From contig JAGVVD010000007.1 of NCBI GenBank assembly GCA_019135865.1, positions 1-35,403 of the forward strand: a stretch of DNA of 35,403 bases, given 5' to 3'. Shown here one piece after another: positions 1-6,863 of the stretch (position 1 is its first letter; the number at the start of each line of letters is the position of its first letter). Source of the DNA: Elusimicrobiota bacterium (GTDB lineage Bacteria > Elusimicrobiota > Elusimicrobia > Elusimicrobiales > UBA9959). The position numbers and the translations under genes are program-made. The notes under the pieces are model-generated. The model ran no database searches. It worked only from the letters and a program-made list of their open reading frames with translations, and was not told where the DNA came from.

Positions 1-1
1 C

Positions 2-322
2 CTGCCCGCCCTCGTGGAGGCCGCGGCCGCCGGCGGCGCGCGGGTCAGGCTGCGCCCCGGGCCGGGCCGCTGGAACAGGGCCTCGCTGGCCGCGCTCAGG
101 CGCGGACTGGCCGGCCTGGGCAAGGCCGTGATCTCCGGCGCGGCCAGGGGACGCCGGCTGCACCTGGACGGCGCCGGCGGGCGCGCCGTCTCGGGGACCG
201 GGCCGGCCGCGGAAGAACTTCGCCGCGGCCTGGACAGGATATTCGAAGGCCTCGGGGCGCTGGCCCGTCCCGGGAACGCTTTCAGGGAGTACCTCGACGG
301 GGTCTCGCAGGCGAGGGGATGA
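2..322 (+). CDS. 3' end of an rSAM-operon protein (distal half-barrel domain), cut by the window edge
   Basis: The frame is open from the left edge (Leu-Pro-Ala-Leu-Val-Glu) and ends at a TGA one base before the next ATG, so only the last ~106 residues are seen. They align by eye with residues ~540-720 of the next gene product. The shared features are a LP-x-LVEAA helix, a Trp followed by LxxLRxGLxxLGxAxxxG, and an EYL-like tail. This is the distal half of the degenerate second radical-SAM-like barrel described for rSAM-1. Unlike rSAM-1 and the 10568-11350 protein, it lacks the PPQWRYDG segment and the Cx8CxxC cysteines. It could be the end of a full rSAM protein or a free-standing half-barrel; the start lies outside the window. 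It shows that the operon extends leftwards. Confidence 0.75.
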   Translation: MPALVEAAAAGGARVRLRPGPGRWNRASLAALRRGLAGLGKAVISGAARGRRLHLDGAGGRAVSGTGPAAEELRRGLDRIFEGLGALARPGNAFREYLDGVSQARG

Positions 323-323
323 C

Positions 324-2507
324 ATGAAAAGCGCTTATACCGAACAGGTCGGCATGACCAACGCTCTTTCCATAGAGCTCTTCATCACCAACCGCTGCAG
401 CATGGACTGCACCTACTGTTCGTCGCGGTACATGATCCACGAGAAGGACGCCAAACGCCTGAGCTTCGAGCAGCTCAAGGTCGCCTTCGACGCGCTGGAC
501 CGCGATCCCTACATCAAAAAACATTTCGGCGGCAAAGTGCACGTGGACCTTACCGGCGGCGAGCCGCTGATAGAGTACGAGACCATAAAACAGATCGTGG
601 CCTATGTCCGGGCCAACCTGGAACTGGAATACGAGTTCGAACTGGAGACCAACGGCACGCTGCTCACCGAGGAGCGCATCAAGTACCTCATCGACAACAA
701 GATCGAGATACGCCTGAGCCTGGACGGCTACAAGGCGCAGAACGACAAGCACCGCCGGTTCCGCAACGCCAGCGACGCCTCCGCCTACGAGGCCATCATC
801 CGCAAGATGAAAATGGGCCTTATCGGCACAAAGCACATGGACCTGGTCTATGTCGGGGCCATACTCGACGCCGAGGACTTCCGGAACCTGCCCAAGGTGA
901 TGGATTACTTCAAGAACGAGCTCGGTTTCCGGCGCATGGAAATAGGCCCGTCGGCCTACGAGCTCTGGGACGAGGCCGCGATAGCCAGGCTGCGCAAGGC
1001 CCTGCGCAGGATGACGCCGGAGCTGATGGCCACGCTCGAATACCAGATGGGCATCAATAAGCGCGAGTCCGTGTTCCACGAGTTCCTCTTCACCCAGTCC
1101 AAGACCATAGGCACGGCCTACGAGGACCTGGCCAAGAAGACCATAACCCTGTTCTACGACGGCTACTGGTACATGTGCGACTTCGTGGTCAAGCCGCCGC
1201 TCGACCCGAAGTTCCGCGTCGGGGAACTGAAGAAAGGCATAGATTTCGGCCGCATCCGGACGATCAGCCGCTACCCGATGTTCAAGGAGATCTATTCCAA
1301 GTGCGAGCACCGCTCCGGGTTCTTCTCGCCGGTCGAGGGCTATTACTGGGGCGTGGTGCACAAGTTCACGCCCCGGCAGCTCGACGACATGATGCGGAAC
1401 ACCTCCAACATGAACAAGGTCCTGGGCGAGGAGGTCGGCTGGTACACCAAGCTGCAGAAGACCTACTACGACCTTTACATGACGCCCGGTTTCGGCGACT
1501 TCGGCCACGAGCCCAAGCACAAGGCGGGCAAGGAGATGCGCACCCTCCGCCTGTCGGTCAGCGACTCGTCCGACATCGTGAAACTGCGGGCCGCGGTGGA
1601 CTTCTTCCTCTACTCGCCCGGCGGCCGCAAACGTCTCATAATGGACGCCACGGACAACGGCGCGGAGACCGCGAAACTGGTCGAGGGCATGGTCCTGTAC
1701 TCGCTGGTCAAGACCGGCAAGGGCTACCTGGACAAGGAGCTCCGCCTGATGCTGGAGACCGACGCCAGGGGTTTCGACGACGACAACTGGCGCTTCCTCG
1801 ACGATCACGGCGTGCAGGTCGGCATCAAGGCGGCCTCCCGCTACAGCGCCGCCACCGCCTACCGACGCAGCTACCGGATGGACGCCGCCCTCAACACGGT
1901 CGACAGCACCTACGCCGTGCTCGGCGTCACGCGCCGCAACGCCCGGAACCTGCCGACCCTGGTGGAGGCGGCCGTGCGCAACGGCTGCCGCTGGGTGCGG
2001 CTGGAGCTCTCCGGCCGCGAGGACTGGGGCGACGCCGACATCGCCGGGCTGCGCTCCGGCATGGAAGCCCTGGGCCGGGCCCTGGTGGCCGGCATCGCCA
2101 GAGGCGAGCCGGTGTACCTGCTGAATTTCGAGGAGGCGGCGGCGCCGGCCGGCTGCCCCGTCTTCGCCGATGCCTTCCTGGCGGACGGAAAGGGCGACTA
2201 TAAGCTGGTCCCGCCGCAGTGGCGCTACGACGGGCGCGGGGTGAAGGTCGGGGACTTCGACCGCGGCGCGGGGGGAGCGGCCGGCTGCTCCTGGTCCGCT
2301 TCCTCGGGGACCTGCGCGGCCTGCCTGCGCCGGACGGCGGCCGCCGGTTACGACGCCTGGGCGGAGCGGGAGTTCTCCGCCGGGCTGCGGAAGCTGCTCG
2401 GGAGCATCGGATATCTGGCGGCCGGGAAGAGACCTTTCGCGGCCTATCTGGAAAGGCTGCGCGCCGACCTGGGGCGGGTCTCCGGGCTGCTGATAAACAA
2501 GAAATGA
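324..2507 (+). CDS. rSAM-1: radical SAM protein with auxiliary-cluster domain and a complete degenerate second barrel
   Basis: 727 residues, far longer than its ~440-490-residue paralogs. The rSAM core is clear: C25-x3-C29-x2-C32, GGEP at 78-81, TNGTLL and SLDG. An SPASM/twitch-like region follows, with C285 (in WYMCDF) and C327 (in SKCEHRSG) as likely ligands of a second Fe-S cluster, and GFGDFGHEPK near 389-398. From ~410 the chain repeats the barrel without the CxxxCxxC. D426 with LYSPGG matches helix 1; LIMDATDNG matches the GGEP strand; LMLETDAR matches LETNGT; GVQVGIKA matches IEIRLSLDG; YAVLGVTRRN (from 530) matches the fifth strand. It ends with PPQWRYDGRGVKVG (630-643) and C611, C655, C664, C667 (Cx8CxxC), a possible extra metal site. 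The ATG has a GAGGGG five bases upstream. Peptide or natural-product modification is likely from the family; the substrate is unknown. Confidence 0.9.
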   Translation: MKSAYTEQVGMTNALSIELFITNRCSMDCTYCSSRYMIHEKDAKRLSFEQLKVAFDALDRDPYIKKHFGGKVHVDLTGGEPLIEYETIKQIVAYVRANLELEYEFELETNGTLLTEERIKYLIDNKIEIRLSLDGYKAQNDKHRRFRNASDASAYEAIIRKMKMGLIGTKHMDLVYVGAILDAEDFRNLPKVMDYFKNELGFRRMEIGPSAYELWDEAAIARLRKALRRMTPELMATLEYQMGINKRESVFHEFLFTQSKTIGTAYEDLAKKTITLFYDGYWYMCDFVVKPPLDPKFRVGELKKGIDFGRIRTISRYPMFKEIYSKCEHRSGFFSPVEGYYWGVVHKFTPRQLDDMMRNTSNMNKVLGEEVGWYTKLQKTYYDLYMTPGFGDFGHEPKHKAGKEMRTLRLSVSDSSDIVKLRAAVDFFLYSPGGRKRLIMDATDNGAETAKLVEGMVLYSLVKTGKGYLDKELRLMLETDARGFDDDNWRFLDDHGVQVGIKAASRYSAATAYRRSYRMDAALNTVDSTYAVLGVTRRNARNLPTLVEAAVRNGCRWVRLELSGREDWGDADIAGLRSGMEALGRALVAGIARGEPVYLLNFEEAAAPAGCPVFADAFLADGKGDYKLVPPQWRYDGRGVKVGDFDRGAGGAAGCSWSASSGTCAACLRRTAAAGYDAWAEREFSAGLRKLLGSIGYLAAGKRPFAAYLERLRADLGRVSGLLINKK

Positions 2508-4066
2508 CGATCGGGATACGGTCTGGCGGCGAATGCGGCGGGCCCGCCGGCGGGAACGCCGGGCGGGCCGTAGCCCCGGCGCTGCTGGAGGTCGAGGTCT
2601 ACCTCACCAACCGCTGCAACCTCGCCTGCTCCTACTGTTCCGCCAGGCACATCATACGCGAGCGCGACGTCTCGCGGCTCACCGGCGCGCAGCTCGAGCG
2701 GGCCGTCGACCTGCTGGCCGCGGACCCGGAGGTGCGGCGCCGCTACGGCCGCCGGGTCAGGCTCACGTTCAAAGGCGGCGAGCCCCTCCTGGAGTACGGC
2801 GCGATGAAGGCGGCCATCGACAGGGTGCGGACCCGGCGGCTGGGTTTCGAACTGGCGCTGACCACCAACGGCACCCTGCTGACGCCGGAGAGGATGGACT
2901 ACCTGGCGCGCAACGGCGTGGAGGTCTGCGTCAGCATAGACGGCTACAAGGAGGTCAACGACCTCCACCGCAGGTTCAAAGGGGCGGACGGCCGTTCCGT
3001 CTACGATTCGGTGATGGGCAACCTGCGGGCGCTGATGGGGGACGAGCGCTACCGGCGGCGCATCCACATAGGGACCACTTTCACCGCCGACACCATCGCC
3101 AGCGCCCCGGACGTGGCCGAGTTCTTCAGCCGCCGTCTCGGTTTCCGTCAGCTCAAGATAGGCATAGAGGTCTACGGGCTCTGGGGGCGGGCCGGCATCG
3201 CCGCGCTGCGCCGCGCCCTCCGGACTTTCAGGGAGAGGCTCCTCGCCTCGCTCCCCGCCGCCGCGGCGGCCGGACGGGTGGAAGAACTTTTCTCCGAGGT
3301 GCAGTTCTCCCAGTATATGCGCAATCTGCCCGACGTCCGGGACGACGGCGCCCGCCTCAACGAGCTGGCCGTCAATCCGCTCGCCCTGTTCTACGACGGC
3401 GCCTTCTACCCCTGCGACCTGGCCCTGAAGCCGCCCCTGGAGAGGCGGTACCGCGTGGGAGACCTGCGGAGCGGCCTCGATCTCCGGCGCTTCGACGAAA
3501 TATGCGCCCTGCCGCGCTTCGCCGGGCTGTCCCGGAAATGCGCCCATCCTTCCGGCCTGCTTTCCCCCGTCGAGCGCTGCTGCTGGGGGATAGTCAACGG
3601 CTACGGGCCGGAGAGGATGGCGAGGCTGCTCGAGAACACTTCCGAGGTCAACGCGGTCTTCGAGCGCGAAATGGGCTCTTACGTCAGGATGCAGCGCGAC
3701 TGCGAGCGGCTTTTCATGACGCCGGGTTTCGGCGACTTCGCCCATGCGCCCAAGTACAAGGGGCCCCGCGAGGTGCGCTTCCTGCGCGTTTCCGCCGGGA
3801 AGGGCGCCGACATCGTCCGCCTGCGGGCGTCCGCCGACTATATGCTCCATTCGCCCGGCGCCGGCAAGACGCTGGCGATAGACGCGGCCGACGCATCCGC
3901 GCTGGACCCGGCCGAGAGCCTCGCGTTCTACGCGATAGTGAAGGCCCGGTGCCTGGGCGGGCGGCTGCTGGTCTCGGTGAGGGCGCCCCGGGGCGCGGCC
4001 GACGCGTCCCGCCGCCGCCGGTTCGCGGCCCTCGGCGTGCGCCTGGAGGAGACGTGCCCGGTATGA
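2504..4066 (+). CDS. rSAM-2: radical SAM / twitch-type protein
   Basis: 520 residues. I chose the ATG that overlaps the rSAM-1 stop (ATGA). The open frame runs further upstream, but that part lies inside rSAM-1. C38-x3-C42-x2-C45 binds the SAM [4Fe-4S] cluster. KGGEP, TTNGTLL and SIDG are present. The auxiliary site is intact: FYPCD, then RKCAHPSG followed by SPVE, so two conserved cysteines are available for a second cluster. GFGDFAHAPK and a C-terminal half-barrel segment (DYMLHSPG, then AFYAIVKAR) follow. The end (RRRRFAALGVRLEE) resembles the next step of the rSAM-1 second barrel (WRFLDDHGVQVG), as if the duplicated barrel had been cut there. There is no obvious SD, so translation probably depends on coupling. 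The product family is rSAM maturase-like; the substrate is unknown. Confidence 0.88.
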   Translation: MTIGIRSGGECGGPAGGNAGRAVAPALLEVEVYLTNRCNLACSYCSARHIIRERDVSRLTGAQLERAVDLLAADPEVRRRYGRRVRLTFKGGEPLLEYGAMKAAIDRVRTRRLGFELALTTNGTLLTPERMDYLARNGVEVCVSIDGYKEVNDLHRRFKGADGRSVYDSVMGNLRALMGDERYRRRIHIGTTFTADTIASAPDVAEFFSRRLGFRQLKIGIEVYGLWGRAGIAALRRALRTFRERLLASLPAAAAAGRVEELFSEVQFSQYMRNLPDVRDDGARLNELAVNPLALFYDGAFYPCDLALKPPLERRYRVGDLRSGLDLRRFDEICALPRFAGLSRKCAHPSGLLSPVERCCWGIVNGYGPERMARLLENTSEVNAVFEREMGSYVRMQRDCERLFMTPGFGDFAHAPKYKGPREVRFLRVSAGKGADIVRLRASADYMLHSPGAGKTLAIDAADASALDPAESLAFYAIVKARCLGGRLLVSVRAPRGAADASRRRRFAALGVRLEETCPV

Positions 4067-5466
4067 GCCGCCTCCCCGTCCCGGAACCTTTCCTGGTCGA
4101 GGTCTTCCTGACCGGCCGCTGCAACATGGACTGTTCCTACTGCGCCGCGCGCTACATGATACATGCGAAGGAGCCCGGCCTGCTGACCTTAGAACAGCTG
4201 GAACGGGCGGCGGAAATCATCGCCTCCGACGGGGTAGTGCGGGAGAGGCACGGCGGCCGCGCCAAGATCTCTTTCACCGGCGGCGAACCGATGCTCGAGT
4301 TCCCTCTCATAGAAAGGGCGGTGAGGCATATCCGCGCCCGGCATCCGGACTGGGAATTCGACGTCTCCACCAACGGCACGCTCCTGACCCCGGAGAGGCT
4401 GGAGTTCTTCGTGCGCAACGGCGTGGGTCTCAGCGTGAGCCTGGACGGCTTCGGCCGCGTCAACGACTCGCACCGCCGCTTCGTCTCGGGAAAGGCCTCC
4501 GCTTTCGGCGTGGTCGAGCGGAGCCTGCGCGCCGGCCTGGACGACCCGCGCTACCGGGACATGTTCCATGTCGCCGCGACCCTGACCAGCCGCACCATCG
4601 GGGACCTGCCCGGCGTCGTGAGTTTTTTCAGGGAGCGGACGGGGCTCAGGGAGCTCGAGATCGCGCTGGAGGCCTACGAGGACTGGGGGCCGCGGGCGCG
4701 CGCCGGTCTGCGCCGCGTCCTGCGGGGGCTGGGGAGGAGATGCGCGGCGGCCCTGGAGCGCGGCGAAGGCGCCGAGGAGGCTTTCAGGGAATTCATCTTC
4801 ACGCAGGCCAAAGGGGCCGGGGCCCGCGAACTCGTCCGGAAATCGCTCACGCTCTTTTACGACGGCCGTTTCTATCCCTGCGATTTCGTGGTCAGGCCGC
4901 CGCTGGAGGAGAAATACTGCGTGGGGGACCTGGAGCGGGGGCTGGACCACCGCCGGCTGGAGGCCCTGGAGCGGCTGCCGCTTTTCCGGGAGATAGAGCG
5001 GAAATGCGAGTACAAGTCCGGACTTCTTTCCCCCGTGGAGCGCTACTACTGGGGAATGGCGCACGGCTATTCGCGCCGGGAGCTCGACGCCGTGCTCCTC
5101 AATACTTCGGAGGTCAACAGGATCTTCCACGAGGAACTGGGCCCTTACCTGCGCCTGCAGCGGTCCTACGCGCGGCTTTTCATGTCCCCCGGCTTCGGCG
5201 ATTTCGCCCACGCCCCCAAGTTCAGCGGCCGCGCTCCCGCCGGGCTCCTCCGCCTCGCCGCCGCGGCCGGCGCCGATCCCGCGCGGCTGCGCGCGGCTGC
5301 GGACTGGACGCTCCACGCGCCCGGCGCGCGCGCCTCCCTGGCCCTGGCGGCCCCCGGCGGCGCGCCGGAGGCGGGGGACATCGCTTTCTACGCCATGGCC
5401 AAATCGCGCATGCTGGGCAAACGCGTGCGGATCCGCCTGGAGCCGGACGGCGGGGGGCGGGCATGA
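4063..5466 (+). CDS. rSAM-3: radical SAM / twitch-type protein
   Basis: 467 residues. The ATG overlaps the rSAM-2 stop, with GGAGGAG about ten bases upstream. C20-x3-C24-x2-C27 (preceded by TGR instead of the usual TNR), TGGEP, STNGTLL and SLDG define the SAM core. The linker EAYEDW lies at the end of the sixth strand. FYPCD and RKCEYKSG keep both auxiliary cysteines, followed by SPVERYYWG. GFGDFAHAPK and a short C-terminal half-barrel segment (DWTLHAPG, then AFYAMAKSR) close the protein. It is closest by eye to rSAM-1 and rSAM-2. Its own start is secure from the position of the first strand (FLVEVFLTGRC). Confidence 0.88.
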   Translation: MSRLPVPEPFLVEVFLTGRCNMDCSYCAARYMIHAKEPGLLTLEQLERAAEIIASDGVVRERHGGRAKISFTGGEPMLEFPLIERAVRHIRARHPDWEFDVSTNGTLLTPERLEFFVRNGVGLSVSLDGFGRVNDSHRRFVSGKASAFGVVERSLRAGLDDPRYRDMFHVAATLTSRTIGDLPGVVSFFRERTGLRELEIALEAYEDWGPRARAGLRRVLRGLGRRCAAALERGEGAEEAFREFIFTQAKGAGARELVRKSLTLFYDGRFYPCDFVVRPPLEEKYCVGDLERGLDHRRLEALERLPLFREIERKCEYKSGLLSPVERYYWGMAHGYSRRELDAVLLNTSEVNRIFHEELGPYLRLQRSYARLFMSPGFGDFAHAPKFSGRAPAGLLRLAAAAGADPARLRAAADWTLHAPGARASLALAAPGGAPEAGDIAFYAMAKSRMLGKRVRIRLEPDGGGRA

Positions 5467-6863
5467 TAGTCAACCCGCTGCGCGCCGATCACCGCCCCCG
5501 CGAGGAGTTCCTGCTCGAGGTCTTCCTGACCAACCGCTGCAACCTGGACTGCTCGTACTGCTCCTCGCGGCGGATGATAGACGAGCCGGCGCGGCGCGCC
5601 CTTTCGTTCGGGCAGGTGCGGCGCGCGGTGGACGTCTTCGCCGCCTACGGGAGGAGGAAGGGCGCGCCGCAGGAGCGCACCGTCTTTTTTACCGGCGGCG
5701 AGCCTTTCCTGGAATACGACGTTCTCCGGCGCTCCGTGGAGTACATCGACTCCCTGCCGGGCCGGTTCCGCGTCAGGATAGCCACCAATGCGACGATGCT
5801 GGACCCGGAAAGGGTGAAGTTCCTCGCCGCGCATAATGTCCGGATCTTCGTCAGCCTCGACGGCTGCCGCAAGGCGCACGACCGCCACAGGGTCTTCCGC
5901 GGCGGCCGCGCTTCCTTCGATCATATAGACCGCGCGCTGCGCCGCCTGCCCCGCGCCGTCCGGAGCGGACCCAATTTCTGCGTTTCCGCCACTTTTACCT
6001 CCGAGACCGCGAAGTGGCTCCCCGAGAGCCTGGATTATTTCCGGGACCTGGGCATAAGCGTGGTCGAGATCTGCCCCGAGGCCTACGAGGTCTGGAAGCC
6101 CGCCGGCATAGCCCGCGCGTCCGCGGTGCTGGCCCGGGTGGCGCGGGAGCGGCTCTGCCGCCGTTTCGACGGCGGGGACGGCGGCCCGCAGTTCGTCTTC
6201 TCCAACAGCTCGGCCCCCGACAACGCGAAGTGGTCGCTCGCCGACTACAGGGACACGCTGCTCCACAGCGTCAGCCTGATGTACGACGGCTTCTTCTATC
6301 CCTGCGAGGCGGTCTTCGGCGGCGGGACGGACGCGGCCTACCGCATCGGCGACGCGGAGCGCGGCATAGACCGGCGGCGGGCGGAGAAAGTCTACGCGGC
6401 CGCGCTCGCGCGCATAGGGCGCTGCGCCCCGTCGGTGGGGACGCTGCTGACGGCCGGGCGCTACTATTACGCCGTGAATGCCGGGCTCGACCCGGCGGAA
6501 TATTTCGACAACGCCCGGCGCGTGAACGAGGCCTTCGACTCCGCCCTGGGGGGCTACCTGCGCGCCCAGGTGCTGCACGACCGCGTCACGGCGCTGCCGG
6601 CTTTCGGCGATTTCGCCCACGCCCCCCGCCTCGCCTCCCGGCGTGAGCTCCCCGCCCTCAGGCTGGAAGCGGCGCCCGGCTCCGACCCGGCGCGGCTGCG
6701 CGCCTGCGTCGATCATTTCCTTTATTCCCCCGGCGGGCGCAAGGCGCTGACCATCCGCCGCGCCGCCGGCGCGGAGGAAGTCTCCTCGGCCCTGGCGCTG
6801 TACGCCCTTTCCAAGGCGGGCCGCCTGCGCAAAGAACTTTCGGTCAGGACGGAGGCCGCGTGA
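5463..6863 (+). CDS. rSAM-4: radical SAM / twitch-type protein
   Basis: 466 residues. The ATG overlaps the rSAM-3 stop. C26-x3-C30-x2-C33, TGGEP and SLDG are present; the TNG strand reads TNAT. FYPCE and a diverged GRCAPSVG keep two auxiliary cysteines, although the SG-x-LSPVE context is altered to TLLTAGR. FGDFAHAPR and DHFLYSPGGRK with LALYALSKAG mark the C-terminal half-barrel. The protein stops exactly where rSAM-1 would continue into the distal half. That distal half is found at the N-terminus of the next gene product (6860-9157), so the pair together reproduces the rSAM-1 layout. Confidence 0.88.
   Translation: MIVNPLRADHRPREEFLLEVFLTNRCNLDCSYCSSRRMIDEPARRALSFGQVRRAVDVFAAYGRRKGAPQERTVFFTGGEPFLEYDVLRRSVEYIDSLPGRFRVRIATNATMLDPERVKFLAAHNVRIFVSLDGCRKAHDRHRVFRGGRASFDHIDRALRRLPRAVRSGPNFCVSATFTSETAKWLPESLDYFRDLGISVVEICPEAYEVWKPAGIARASAVLARVARERLCRRFDGGDGGPQFVFSNSSAPDNAKWSLADYRDTLLHSVSLMYDGFFYPCEAVFGGGTDAAYRIGDAERGIDRRRAEKVYAAALARIGRCAPSVGTLLTAGRYYYAVNAGLDPAEYFDNARRVNEAFDSALGGYLRAQVLHDRVTALPAFGDFAHAPRLASRRELPALRLEAAPGSDPARLRACVDHFLYSPGGRKALTIRRAAGAEEVSSALALYALSKAGRLRKELSVRTEAA

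Noticed and set aside
2219-2503. N-terminal extension of rSAM-2 and similar extensions of other paralogs into the upstream gene
   Set aside because: These overlap conserved coding sequence of the preceding gene in another frame. The ATGA/GTGA starts directly precede the conserved first strand.
2444-3850. Reverse-strand open frame opposite rSAM-2
   Set aside because: Antisense shadow of a gene with complete rSAM motifs; no domain or RBS.
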